Source: Schizochytrium sp. TIO01 (Eukaryota > Sar > Bigyra > Thraustochytrida > Thraustochytriidae). From it: a stretch of 64,000 nucleotides of DNA. The stretch is from assembly GCA_004764695.1 (NCBI GenBank), contig SMSO01000031.1, positions 2,403,048 to 2,467,047 on the forward strand, written 5' to 3'. Of this stretch, positions 20,502 through 32,800 are shown piece by piece (position 1 is the first letter of the stretch; each line of letters begins with the position of its first letter). The notes below the pieces were generated by a model. It saw nothing but the letters and a program-made list of their open reading frames with translations. It did no database searches and had not been told where the DNA came from. The position numbers and the translations under genes are program-made.

Positions 20502-22149
20502 CTTGAGATCAAATTGAAGTACCGAAACGAGCCGCACACAATGTCTAAAACGAACACGAAAGATTTAAAGAGACGAGAATGCGAAGCCTCGAATTTCCAG
20601 ATTTTCTGCTGTCCGCGCGCTGCAAGACAGTTCTTTCAAGGCGTAAATTTACTCTTTACGACAGTTAAACGAAGCAAATATACCCTGCCAATATCACAAT
20701 TAAACTCGGAAATGCGCAGAGAACAGTCCGAATACACCCAAATCAGCCAATCCAATTTGTTTTTTTCACAAACAATGTGAGTGAATCTCAGTTGACCGCG
20801 AACGTGCGACTGACCAATTGATAGATGATGCAGATAATAGATAGAAGATGTCTTTGGATCTCAGTCCAAAAAGCCGTGGTACCTGACTAAAAAAGCAAGC
20901 AAGCAAGCAAACAAACAAGGTATCTAGCTACTGAGAAAGTCCGGCTACAGACAATTTGTCGCGCTACGAGAGACTCGACTAGCGACGCTATCTGAAGCTA
21001 GGCCGGTGGCAACAAGGTTGAACAAACGAATGAATGAATAAGCGGCGAACGGAACAGGTCACAGAGCGAGACAGCGCTGAGAGAAAGAGTGGCTTGTCGC
21101 GCAAAGCGATCAGCCCACCTCTTGTCGCAGCTCCGCAGTTCTGCTACTGCCTCTGCCTACGCGCGAGCGTGAATCGATCCTCCGCTTCGCAGGGTCGTCG
21201 GCCTCGTTGTTTGGACTTTGTTTTGGCGCCTACATTATAATATATGAGAAGTAATGGCACTACCTTGGTACTACTAATGAGACTGGTAGGACTACTAGCG
21301 ACTCAGGGAGTAGAGATAATAAAGAGATATACCTAATTGGAGTAAGCCAAAGCAAATTGCTTGCTGGCAAGAGTCGGTATCAAACAAAGCAAAGCTGCTT
21401 TCAAAGTGGCGATTTGGTTTCTGAATGTTGCCACTATTTCGCATGCCAATGGAAAATTAAGCATTGTTCCAAAGCAGAGAAGGAGACCAATCGTGAGAGA
21501 TTCATTTTCCCCATTTCTTTGTTTTATTTGCTCATTGTGTAGTATCGAGAGGGTAGAGTATCTATTTATCAATCGACCTATGATCTGCTTATTTGTTTTC
21601 TAAAAAAGGATTAGAGAAAGAAAAAAGAAATCATTAGTTCGTTCATTCATTCATTATTCATTCATTCACGAAAGATGGAAAACAAGGAGGAAGGAAGGAA
21701 TCAGGGAAAACAAAGAAACTGCGGCGACGATCAAATAAATCTTGATCCAATGCCGCGATGAATTGCCTGCCTGTCAGAGGCCGCGTCTCTGGCTTTGTCA
21801 GCAGTCCATGCACAGACCGAGGGAGCTCCGGCGCTGCAACATTTGCCAGAGCTGGGTTCGAGATCTCGCGGCATGGTCGATTTGCCCACTGGATCTGTGA
21901 AAGCAGCCAACTATTAGGAGTTGACTAGGTATCATGTTTTCATCAAATCTGAAAGATAACATGTGGAAGATTAGAGCTCCTTCTTCTCGATCGATAAAGC
22001 TCTACATTTAGAAGATAAAAACATGGCCGAGTAGCGTATCTATCACACTGCGTTACGTGGTATACTGCACTTTACACAGTAGAGCAACGATGAGGCAAGT
22101 AGGTTATACGAGCAGAGGCACCATCAGAATAGAAAGTTTGCTTCAGGTA

Positions 22150-22235
22150 TACTTTTTCATCCTAATTTTAATTAATTTACTCATTTTTATTTATTTAAAA
22201 AAAAAAAAAAAAAAAAAAAGTATCCAAAAAATCAA
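22150..22235. repeat. AT island with a run of about 23 adenines
   Basis: An AT-only segment runs into about 23 consecutive A residues (22197-22219). The A run resembles the tail of a retroposed sequence. I found no flanking target-site duplication or recognisable parent, so I leave it as a low-complexity tract. Confidence 0.7.
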
Positions 22236-24028
22236 TTAATTTGAAGGGAGGACGAAGAAGAGGCCACTATGATTGCTGCGCTCCCGACCGCAACCGAGAG
22301 AAAAGGCCTCGCGCTCGTACTCAAGGGGTGTCACGAGGCCTCGTTTAAGCCCTCGAAGCGGCGCCTCAGCGGTTCTCCAGCGGAGGGGCGCGGCAGCAGC
22401 CTGGCGGGAACAGACCGCCGGATAGACAGATAGACAGACCGCTCCTCCTTCTGTATATCTATCGCCTAATTTCTCCATTTGCAGTATATTATGACATCCC
22501 TACAAATCCATATTATCTTTCCTTCTCCTATGGATTTTTAATTAAAAGTCTATCATTCGTACTATATAAACAAATACCCTCACCTTACTAAGTATTGCTA
22601 TTATTAGTTTCCTCTTCTTCGTGTCCTTCTTAAAGGACCAGGCGCACACTGCGGATCCTTTTCAGCTGTGAAGCGGTCTGCCTGCCTTTCCCGAATGAGG
22701 CCTGGTCTCGCGTGCCATACGGAGCCTCGTGGCGCTACGCATGTGTCGCCGGCAATCGCTTGTGGCCGATCCGCCGTGGAGCCGCCGCCCTCCCGCCAAA
22801 GCCGCCTCCTGTCAGGGCCCGAGACAGCCTCGGCTGCGCTCTGTCATGCGGTCGCGACCTCCTCGTTCAAGCTAGCTAGCTAGCTCTGCTTTTCCCTCCT
22901 TTTCCTCCTCCTTCCGTATGATGATGTGAAGCCTATCCTCGATCCTATTTAAAACGCTAGGGGCGAGGAGCGAACGAATGAATGATTCATCGTTCACAGC
23001 ATTTCTTGTTCTTTTATTATTTATGATTTTTTTTTATTAAATTTAAATCCACTGGAATACACCGTTTCCTGTGCACCACGGCGCCTGATGAAGATAATAT
23101 CTCAGTCCTAGTGTTTTGCATAGGAGGCGCGTACCTGTGTGCCTCTCAGGGGAGGGAGGGAGGTCCATCGTTTCGCTTGGCTTCCTTCATCGAATTCCGC
23201 CATAGGAATGAATGAATGAATGAATAGAAAGAATAAAAGCGGATGAACTGTGCTGTCGATGTGCTTGCTCGTTCATTCCAAAGGAGACGGTGCTGCAGCG
23301 CGGGAGGAGATGAGCCAGAGCTTCGTGGCACTGGCCGATGAAACCGGAATGGAATGGAATGGGTTGTTTATTTGTTTGTTTCTTGTGCGTTACTCCCGGC
23401 CTTTACTTTTTCGCACCTCCTCCTTCTTCGAGTTCATATGCGCTGTCTGATCTATCTATCTATCTTTCTAAAGAGTCCTTTCCTTTCCTCTGTCATTTGT
23501 TTTCAATATTGCGAATCAATCAATCATTCCCCCAGAAAGACAGGAAAAAGAAAGACCACGCAAAAATGAAGTTTTCGCCTGATTTGACTTCGCAGACTCG
23601 GTTTGACTCCCATACTGCGTGATGACCATTGCGGTTAGCAGCATCCCCACAGCGCCACGTGCTCATCTGCCGCAGCTGTGAATTAGCTTCGAAGCAAATC
23701 GCGGAGATGACCTCAAGAGACGCTGTGACTTTTCGCCACGAATAGGCCAAGCAGTAAAGCTTAGCAACACCCGGTAGCACCTCCACCTACTAGTAAAGGG
23801 ATAGAGAGGTACTAAGAGGTCGTCCTTCTAACCAATACTGCTAGCAGCGCATTACTAGATAGCGTTAACTATGGCCATAGTGCTTCCTGTAGAAAAGAAA
23901 AGAAAAGAAAAGAAAAAAGTGAGGCGAACACAATTGCAGCATTGGTAACAACAACAACAACGTTGGGCTCTGATTTTTCAATTTGGATCATCTGGTTCAA
24001 CAAAGTTGATCCATTTGTTTGATTTTGG

Positions 24029-24152
24029 CTTTGCTTTGCTTTGCGTTACGTTGCTTTGCGTTACGTTGCGTTGCGTTTCTTTGCATTGCATTGCATTCAA
24101 TTGCGTTGCTTTGCGTTGCTCTGATCTGCTCTGCTCTGCTCTGCTCTGCTGT
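24029..24152. repeat. Long pentamer mosaic (GCTTT, GCGTT, ACGTT, GCATT, GCTCT)
   Basis: About 24 consecutive five-base units keep one register while the unit changes stepwise from GCTTT through GCGTT, ACGTT, TCTTT, GCATT and CAATT to GCTCT. Cys/Leu/Ala-rich open frames on either strand here are translated repeat. Confidence 0.9.
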
Positions 24153-24243
24153 GCGAGTGCCAATTGCCTTGATTTGAAGGCTCCTCGCAGGGTCGCTATT
24201 TGGGTGTTTGCAGAATCGTTTGTGTGTTTTCTGAGGGCTTCGG

Positions 24244-24317
24244 CGTTTGTTTGTTTGTTTGTTTGTTTGTTTGTTTGTTTGTTTGTTTGTTTGTTTGTTT
24301 GTTTGTTTATTTGTTTG
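24244..24317. repeat. TTTG microsatellite
   Basis: About 18 TTTG units with one TTTA variant near the end. Opposite-strand frames read as Lys-Gln-Thr-Asn repeats. Confidence 0.95.
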
Positions 24318-24518
24318 GTCGTTGTGTGCAGGGCGGCGTGGGCATGCACGCTTATCGCTGGACCTCGAGATGCAGGGGTGAGTGAATTCGCTGTTGGCAG
24401 AGGTCCTCGCAGCCGCCAGTCGTTCGCTCGCTCATTCGCCTTCGAGCAGGCACCCGTCGCCGCCGCAATTCATCCGTGGCGGTGGCGTACGCCGCTCACA
24501 GGAATGAATGCCCGGCCT

Positions 24519-24566
24519 AAGCAAGCAAGCAAGCAAACAAACAAACATACAAACAAAGAAACAAAC
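24519..24566. repeat. AAGC units switching to AAAC units
   Basis: Four AAGC units are followed by AAAC units with ATAC and AAAG variants. It is complementary in type to the TTTG array 200 bp upstream, so the two could pair within one single strand. Confidence 0.85.
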
Positions 24567-25782
24567 CGCTCAGCACGTTTCCATGGGCCCGGTCTGCGGA
24601 CACCGCCGTGGCTTCTGTCCAGACGAGCACGCCAGCAAGCAAGCAGCTGGCACCCGCAGAACAGCGTACACGCACGCGCTGTGTGTTTGCGACGCAAGAT
24701 GGAGCGAGATTGAGGCCGAGGCGAATGAATGAATGCCAAAAACGAGGTGCCACGCTGCGGAGCCCGTGCTTTCTTACGGCGAGCAAATTCGAATGGACCT
24801 GCAGAACTGCTTCAAGCTTGGATGGCGAGGACTGCTGCCGTGGCCTGAGTGGGGTCCAGGACGATGATGCTGGTGCACTGACTGAGAGAGGCACGGGCTG
24901 ACGGACTGAGCTTGGATCAGCTCCCGCGATTGTTTCCTCGTGTGACGGCGAGGCTCGCTTGTATCGAACGCAGCAGTGACTTGTGGGACTCGAGGCGGCC
25001 ACAGCAGCTCCACAGAGCGTAGGCTCTCTCTCGCACGGCTATTCTTTCACGCTGCAATTGGTTGAAATGAACGTCGTCGGCTGAGCAGGCGACATCATCA
25101 AATGTGCGGAGTCCTTCTGCACGAAATGAATGAGTGGTTGGTTGGTTACAGAGGACATGCATCCAAGCTGTTTCCTGAGTCACAGGATGGACTATAATCG
25201 CTGTCGCTGTCTTCTCTTCTCCTGAAACCGATCTTCACAAGGGACAATAGTAGGTACTAGGCTCTTAGTAGCACGTTCATACCTACTACTGGCAGGTAAT
25301 TACTACTACTCTAGAGATGCATGTGATCATTTCGATCATTTATTGCTTTTCTCTTTTCGCCCCCTTTTTTATACTTTTAAAATTAAATTTCATTAAAATA
25401 AAAAGTTTATAGTAATAGGGAAAAGAGGGACGCGACAGCAAAGGAAATACAGGACCTGGTGCTCTTCCTTTCCGTTTGCTGGTATGCTTTCGCTGTTGGT
25501 GCACGTGACCATCGATCCATATGTACGCACTGGTCATTCGCAGACTCATCCAATCGTAGCACTTATGAGACTACGTTTTGCTGTGAGTCTTCGCCCTCTC
25601 TGTTTTAACTTGCCTACTTTTTCGAGCCTAAATCAGTGTTCTAATCTCGAAAGATGATGGCGAAGAACGGGCATAATAGAACGTCAACTACTAAGAGTGA
25701 TGGGACAGATGAGAGAGGAGGTAGTAGTAGTAGTGGGCACTTAGCAATTAATGTAGTACATAGGCTCCTGTCTTTGATCGAA

Positions 25783-25868
25783 AGATAGAGATATAGAGAT
25801 ATAGAGATATAGAGATATAGAGATATAGATAGATAATTCTAAAGAGAAAGAAAGAAAGAAAGAAAGAA
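25783..25868. repeat. ATAGAGAT octamer array and GAAA tract
   Basis: About six ATAGAGAT units (25783-25834), then after about 15 bp a GAAA tetranucleotide tract (25849-25868). Confidence 0.9.
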
Positions 25869-26736
25869 ATCGCCAAAAATTAAACGGATAGATAACTACC
25901 TTAAAAGCACTATTAGTGGAGCGTGCCGACACGCGCCGATTAAGGGTCATCTTCTCCGAGTCTCATCTCGTCGCCGTGTCAGTCCATCATTACCAAGAGG
26001 ACGCGGCGAGCGAGGACCTGCGAGCGGTCCATGCCTCTTCACTCACACCAAGGGGTTCTTTCTCCGCACCTAGCAGTGCATGTACCCATGTGCGAGAACC
26101 CAGTCCTCCTGTCCAAAGAAACGAGGCCTTTAGCCAAGATTTGCGGCGCGAACGGAACCTCGCTTGGCATTCATTCGTTCATTTATTCACTCATTCATTC
26201 ATCCAAATTCATCCATTGCATTACACCCCATGAATGCCTATAATAAACGCTATGAAGCTGCTAGGGGCGCGAGATCGTGCTACAAGCTAGTAGTACCTAC
26301 GAGGCACCTACAGACACATACACAAATTGCGATTTTGGCCTCGAAGCCTGACTCAGCTTTTCAAGATGCGAGGTGCCATATGCCGGGGATCCTCGGCGCC
26401 ATGCACTTCGCCCTCTCCGCCGCGGCGCCCCGTGGCGACGTGCTGCGCAGACACGTAAGCAAGCGAACAGCCTGAAGCAGGCGCAAGGGACTCAGACAGA
26501 ACAAATCAATCGAGAGATAGAGAGATGGAGAGAGGTAGGTAGGAGTTATATAGGGGCTAGTAGAGAGAGATAAATGGAGAGGGGAAAAACCCAACGACTA
26601 GAAGTGCCTAGCGTATTGGGTATCTGGTGCGTTCTAAGGGGAAATAAAGAAGATCCCTGACGAAGAAGAAACACCGCGCCGCGCCGTTCTTTACCGCTGT
26701 TCTAACGATCAGACATTTGGAACGAAGGCAGGGGGA

Positions 26737-27000
26737 TTAAGGTGGAAAATAAGGTCGAGGTGGCTTGTTTCTAAGCGGTAAGTAGACCATGCCGTGTGTA
26801 TTGATATGGAAGAGAGTAAGGTGGATCAGAGGCAGACGGTCGATCCTGGTGACCTCTTTATTTTTCGCTTCTTTTCGCTTATTTCTTAATTTCTTGACTT
26901 CGTAGAGCTCATTCTTGTTTGCGCCGCGCCCTCCCTGCGGAGCGCGTGAGCCGCCGCTCGCGGAAGAGGCGGAGGCGAGCCGCTGAGAGCGGCCAGCCAT
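26737..27000 (-). CDS. Candidate small basic protein, function unknown
   Basis: This 87-codon ORF begins at an ATG with A at -3 and G at +4, a good eukaryotic start context. Its start lies 203 bp from the divergent G beta start. The N-terminus is rich in Ser, Ala and Gly. The middle is strongly basic (NELYEVKKLRNKRKEAKNK). The C-terminus is hydrophobic and ends PPRPYFPP. No family is recognised. It could be a real small protein, the first exon of a spliced gene, or a chance ORF in the G beta promoter region. Confidence 0.25.
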   Translation of the reverse strand: MAGRSQRLASASSASGGSRAPQGGRGANKNELYEVKKLRNKRKEAKNKEVTRIDRLPLIHLTLFHINTHGMVYLPLRNKPPRPYFPP

Positions 27001-27203
27001 CCTCCTTGTGCGACTCTGGGTCCTTGCGGTTGGGAATCCAAGTCAAGCTCGCTGACTTAAGGCCATCCATTCGCGCCACGTGAGGTCAGCCGTGCGCCCA
27101 AAACCAACTCCTCACTGTGCAGCACCAGCATCGATCTTTCCCGTTGTATCATCAGACTGTGTGTTAAAATAATCTGAGCAAGGGTGTAGCAAATATCGTG
27201 AAA

Positions 27204-28400
27204 ATGCTGGCCACTAGCGGATCAGGCGACGACAATGCGGTCAACAACAATACCAACAACGAATTTAACAACATAGCCGCTAAAGGCGCAGAAAATGCCA
27301 GGGACGGCTTTAAGGATGTAGATTTGGGACGAAAAACCAGCTCTGGAGGGGCTTCAATCTCTGGAAGTGCTTCAGATAAACTCGCTTCACTCAAGGACCA
27401 AATCAAAAGCGAATTAGCAAGCAAGACTCAGAAATCCGGACCTGATGAATGGTGGGAAGGTAATCAGGGAATGCGGAGCTTACCTACGCAAAAGCAGCCG
27501 CAAGTGCTTCGTATCTTGAAGGGACATTTTGGAAAAGTATACAGCATGCACTGGGCTGGCGATAATAGGCATCTTGTAAGTGCTTCACAGGATGGTAAAT
27601 TGATTGTCTGGAATGCAACTACCACGAACCGTGTGCAAGCAATTCCTCTGCGGAGCTCATGGGTTATGACGTGTGCTTATGAACAGACCCAAGACCAACT
27701 GGTGGCCTGCGGAGGCCTCGACAACATATGTTCGGTATACAAGCTTAGCACAGAGGGTGGCATGAGCGTAACTCGAGCGCATCGAGAACTTGCTGCTCAT
27801 GATGGATATCTCTCGTCTTGTAGATTCGCGGGACCAGGGCAAATTATATCTGCCTCTGGAGACTCCACATGCATCCTTTGGGATGTAGAAACTGGGTCAG
27901 CCCTACATACATTTTCAGACCACGCCCAGGACGTAATGAGCGTGGCAGTTAGCCCAACCCAGTCACACATTTTTGCCTCAGGATCTATTGATGGAACAGC
28001 TCGCATATATGATACACGTGCCAGGAGGTGCATATTTAGCTTCAATGGCCACGAAAGTGACATCAACTCTGTTTCCTTCTTTCCTGATGGTAACGCGATT
28101 GGCACTGGATCAGATGACTCCACGTGTAAACTCTTTGACATGCGGGCATGCCGAGAGATCTCCTCATATAGTGCTGATTCTATCGTATGCGGCATCACCA
28201 CTGTTGACTTTTCTGTATCTGGAAGAATTCTGTTTGCTGGTTACGATGACTTTGCTGTCTATGGTTGGGATGTGACAAAGAAAGACCGGCCAATGATGCT
28301 CAAGCTGCATGAGAACCGTGTCGCTTGTTTGCAAGTTAATCGTGAGGGATCTGCGCTGGGCACGGGTAGCTGGGATACTCTTTTGAAGGTTTCTGGATGA
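27204..28400 (+). CDS. Heterotrimeric G-protein beta subunit
   Basis: The predicted protein has 398 residues. The frame opens at a GTG six bases earlier, and I use the ATG at 27204. After an Asn/Ser-rich N-terminal extension of about 55 residues comes a helix suited to G gamma pairing ([19 protein letters not shown]). Seven WD40 blades then match animal G beta closely: [60 protein letters not shown] and [11 protein letters not shown]. The protein should pair with G gamma and G alpha at the plasma membrane downstream of seven-helix receptors. Animal subunits have about 340 residues, so the extension is the main length difference. The C-terminus is odd: GSWDTLLK is followed by VSG-stop, where the family has a conserved Trp near the end (for example KIWN). 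Confidence in the family is very high. Confidence 0.96.
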   Translation: MLATSGSGDDNAVNNNTNNEFNNIAAKGAENARDGFKDVDLGRKTSSGGASISGSASDKLASLKDQIKSELASKTQKSGPDEWWEGNQGMRSLPTQKQPQVLRILKGHFGKVYSMHWAGDNRHLVSASQDGKLIVWNATTTNRVQAIPLRSSWVMTCAYEQTQDQLVACGGLDNICSVYKLSTEGGMSVTRAHRELAAHDGYLSSCRFAGPGQIISASGDSTCILWDVETGSALHTFSDHAQDVMSVAVSPTQSHIFASGSIDGTARIYDTRARRCIFSFNGHESDINSVSFFPDGNAIGTGSDDSTCKLFDMRACREISSYSADSIVCGITTVDFSVSGRILFAGYDDFAVYGWDVTKKDRPMMLKLHENRVACLQVNREGSALGTGSWDTLLKVSG

Positions 28401-28719
28401 TGATGATGATGGAGTTGAAGATAATTACCAGGCGTGCTCCTCGATTGATTTGTCACTATACATTTCTTCAAAGTGACAGATCGGTTAAATGAAAATGACG
28501 CTTCTCGCTAACCACTCTATGTTTGTTTGGTTTAGCCCTCCCCTCCCCTCCCCATCGTCCCTTCTATACATTCTGTTCTATTTCTTTCTTCGTCCACTCT
28601 CATTACCACTCCCATATACTAGCCAAATCCCACTTTACGTACCTTTTTTTTTGCTTGCTTATCTGGCTTTGCATATGAGTAATCTCTGCGTGACACTGGG
28701 AGGCTTGTTGCCTCTTGGC

Positions 28720-28757
<38 letters not shown>

Positions 28758-29826
28758 TCATCGGATGACATTTTCTGCTCAAGTCTCTTTCGGTAGAGCA
28801 TTTCTTTTCGTTTTGATAGCTTCTTCTTGGCATCCTCTAAAAGAAGAAAAGAGAAAAAACTTAAAGTCTTGCGGTCAGTAGGGAGAACACTAGCTCTTTT
28901 CGCAACCATGTATTTATCAGATCCTGTCAGCGCCGAACATACCTCATGAGCGCATGTGACAAGTTTTAATAAACAAGAAAGAAAACTCGTCCTTCTCAAC
29001 CCACTTCTGTCCTTTCACACAAACTAATATCAACAACAAATACAAGCCCTCTTATAAAACAGATCGATCTAGCTAGTCAGGAAGCATCCATTCTTGACAC
29101 CTACGTGATTCTCACCCAAGCTTATCATGCCGAGGTTTGCCTGCAAGCATACGTAAACCCCATTTTGTCATCCACATGGGAGAGAGATGCCAAATTTGAA
29201 TGACCTCTTTATTTTTCCTGTGTCTCTATAAAGTCCCTTGATTTCGTGCCTCTTCCTAACTAAAGACGAATATTATTCTTGGTATCTTCTTTGTTTGCGA
29301 CTATCCCGTTTTTGTTGTTTTGCATAAATCATCTCTGGTTTTGCACATTGATGCATTTATGTTCGCTCCATTTTCCTGTTGTTGCAGGTGATTCACAATC
29401 ATCTCTAATTCTACAAGTTGAAGCATCTCTGTTTTGTTCTAGTGCATCGATCCTAATTCCTCAACATCATCAATATGCTGATCTATCATAGAAGGAAACT
29501 GTCAATGCGAAAAGACACAATTGTCTTGTTTGGTTTCATTTGTTGATTTTGGAAAGACATTTAATCTTCGTGCCTAATCATTTACTACAAGAGATCAAAT
29601 GGCCCCTGAAGAGCTCGCAGAAGGTCATCCCATCGGTTCAGTTGTAATATCTGGGAGAAAAGAGACTCACTTAATTTAAACAAAGAAAAAGATATAAAAA
29701 GAAAGAAAATACGGTTTCTGTGAATTAGGCTGTGTCATTAAAGCGGAAATCGAAAGACACAGCACATCGCGATAAAGGTTTGCTGAGTCGTTCCGTGTTT
29801 AGTTGCTAGAGATTTTACTCTTTTCG
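28401..29826. other. Convergent intergenic region between G beta and RPC2
   Basis: This 1.4 kb region holds both 3' ends. A GAT run directly follows the G beta stop, a pure CT tract lies at 28722-28754, and pyrimidine-rich DNA surrounds it. No gene is supported. The longest frame (from 28489, +) is translated pyrimidine repeat. Confidence 0.6.
28722..28754. repeat. CT dinucleotide tract
   Basis: About 33 bp of pure CT repeat. This homopurine-homopyrimidine tract could form a triplex, and it lies between two convergent genes. Confidence 0.95.
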
Positions 29827-32800
29827 TTACAAGTCTTGCAACGTCAGCTTCGGAATGATGTTCATGGAGTGCAACTCCTGAAAGAGAAGCTTGCAAGCAT
29901 ACGGAATGCTCAATGATGTCAGGTGTGCGCCTGTGCGGCAGTTTTGACAGCGCACAGGATTGGCTAAAAAGCCACACTTTAGGCAGACGTTAGCCTCGAA
30001 GATATCAGACGAAATCATCAAACGCTCAATGAGCAAGTTTGAAGCACCATAGCCAATTAGACAATCACGCTCCATCTCACCGAGACGCAGACCACCATCA
30101 CGAGAACGACCTTCAGTAGGCTGACGGGTCAAAACGGCACGCGGACCACGAGCACGAGCGTGCATCTTATCTGCAACCATGTGTTTCAGACGCTGGTAGT
30201 ACACAGGACCAAAGAAGATGTGCGCCTCCACAGTCTCTCCATTAATACCACTTGTCACAACCTCCTTACCGTGGTAAGAGTGACCATGACGGACCAACGT
30301 TTCTTGGCAAGCCTGTACGGGGTTCTCCGCAAAGGCCGTACCATACTGACGAACACCACTCACAGCACCGGCCTTTGAGCAAATTAGCTCCATCAACTTG
30401 CCAACAGTCATACGACTAGGGAAACCGTGAGGGTTCATGATAATGTCGGGCACAATACCACTATCTGTGAAAGGCATATCGACCTGTGGAACGATGAGTC
30501 CAACAACACCCTTTTGGCCGTGACGCGAAGAGAACTTATCACCCAATTCAATCATACGGACCTCACGCGTCACAACCTTGATGATGTGAGACTCAAATTC
30601 AGAAGAAGAGATCATCACCTTGTCTACACGAGCATCGCCAGGACCCTTGTAGCAGAGCGGCGAAGGTTTGTAGTCACTCATCATGCCGTTGCCTGGTCCG
30701 CCTGCTGATACCATAAGATCGCTGGTGTTTGTAGGCATCTCGCGGTTCACAAGGACACCATTCTTGTCAACAGGGCTGCCAATTTCAATAACACCATCCA
30801 AGCCAACACCAGTAAACTTGCCGGTGGTAGCAGGCTGCCCATTTGGCGCGCAGAACGGCGAGGGAGCAAGGCGATCCATTGTGTTGTTTGCATAAGTCTT
30901 GAGCTGGGTCGCGTACTTGCGCATTACCATACAGCGCGCGAATCCGCGCTCCATGCTCATCTTATTGATGATGATGGCATCCTCAATATCATATCCTGAG
31001 TATGACATAACTGCCACAATAGCATTCTGGCCGGCAGGCACGCAGTCAAAGTTCACCAACTCCAACGTGCGAGAGTGCACCAAAGGCTTGTGCGGGTAGC
31101 ACATGAGATAAAGCAACGTGTCGATGCGCTCTAGCTGGTTCATGCCGATCGTACCGACCGCTTGCTTACCCATAGCGCACTGATAGGTATTACGTGGACT
31201 CTGGTTATGGTGAGGGAAAGGTACCAAGCCAACAACAATTCCCAGGATTGTGAGAGGATCAATTTCCAGGTGAGTTGCCTCACGCATAGTTGCGCCTCCG
31301 CCACCCTCGCCCTCGACATCAGAAAGGGCCACCATGGTGTTGTTCGACTCGTTTACATCAATATACTCGATAAGACCTTGTTCAAGCAATTGGTGGAACG
31401 CCATCGTTCCCTCCCGCAACATACGCAAGTGCTTGTTACGGACCTTACCACGGTGTGTCGCCTGATCCACAAGAATCAACGGGCGACACATGCGACCACC
31501 ATCAGTAGCAATCTGCACAGTAGCCTTATCGCGATTCAGAAAGACGGACACATATTCACCAAGTCGTCCGGCGCGACGAAGCTTACGGAGCTGGTCTGCT
31601 AAAACTTCAGGTTCAGGGGTCAGACCCAGAATTTCACCGTTAAGCATAACAACGTATGCACCTTCAGAAAACACCTCCTCACCACTCAGCAATTTAATGT
31701 CTTCAACACCAAGGCGAAGTACAAGCTTACGGACAGGACCTTCCTCTTCGTCAGAGGTGACATGAGTAAGAAGGGCAAGGTTCTTAACCAAACCACAAGA
31801 CTCACCTTCGGGTGTATCAGAGGGACAGAGCATACCCCACTGGGAAGGCTGGAGAGCACGTGGACCACTGACTTTACGAGTCTTCTCGAACTGAGAGGTA
31901 ATACGTGTCATGTGACCAATGGCGGACATGAAAGACAAGCGGGAGAGCTGCTGAGTAACACCAGCACGTTCCATCTTAAAACGTTTCAAGGACCAGTTAC
32001 CAGTGGAAATGGCCTGTACAAAACCGTTGGTGATAATATTCTGACTCATGTGCTTCATGATGTCAAATGCGTCCGCTTGATTAGCCTTTGCCAGAACACG
32101 CTCCGCCTGGAGTTTGAGCTCAGTGTTAAAACGTTTGAACAAATCTTCAAAGAGTAACCCAAGGAGTTGACCAGCCAGTTCCAAACGTTTGTTACCGTAG
32201 TAATCTTTGTCGTCAAGCATACCAGGGTTAGCATCAGCCTGGCAACACTGGCGCACCATGTACATGAGGTAAAAGGCCTTGTCACGGAAGTCGTAGTTGT
32301 TGACAGGTACATGACCAAGGACCATGAGAGCCAGGACATCCTTTGCCTCATCAGAGCGGTTCGGTGCAGACTCGTCACGCTTGGAAGTACGCGAGAGTTT
32401 AATGTACTGACCGATGAACTCGAGTGCCTGGTCACGTGTAAAGATTCCTGCCCGGGCTGCTTCTTCTGCGGAAGCCACCAAATACGGGCGAATCGTGCTC
32501 GTTCCGGAGATCATGTAGTTGATAAGAAGCTCTGATTCACAGTCCATTGCTTTGAGGACAATGAAGATTGGGATATCAGCATTAATCGAGTTGTGTTTAA
32601 GATAGACGCGGCTGTTCTTGATATAGACTGCCGTACGACTCTTGCGCTCGTGCGTAGAACTAGTGACGCTAGCGGTGGTTTGTTTTTTAGAATCCTGCTC
32701 AATAATGATACGGTTCTTGCTCAGCTGCTCCTGGATGAGAATGACCTTTTCAGAGCCCTTGACGATAAAGTAACCACCAGGGTCATACGGGCACTCCTTG

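Larger units (their letters stand above)
20502..27203. other. Gene-free repeat-rich block upstream of Tubby and G beta
   Basis: The block contains microsatellites, AT-only islands (about 21600-21670, 22150-22235, 23010-23050, 25360-25420) and GC-richer unique DNA. The two flanking genes point outward, so both promoters probably lie at its edges. Only one weak candidate ORF (26737-27000, minus) starts at an ATG in good context. No RNA gene was recognised. Confidence 0.55.

Noticed and set aside
21840-21890. GGGTTCGAGATCTCG resembles a tRNA T-arm
   Set aside because: The flanking bases do not form a five-pair T-stem, and no D-arm or anticodon arm is found upstream.
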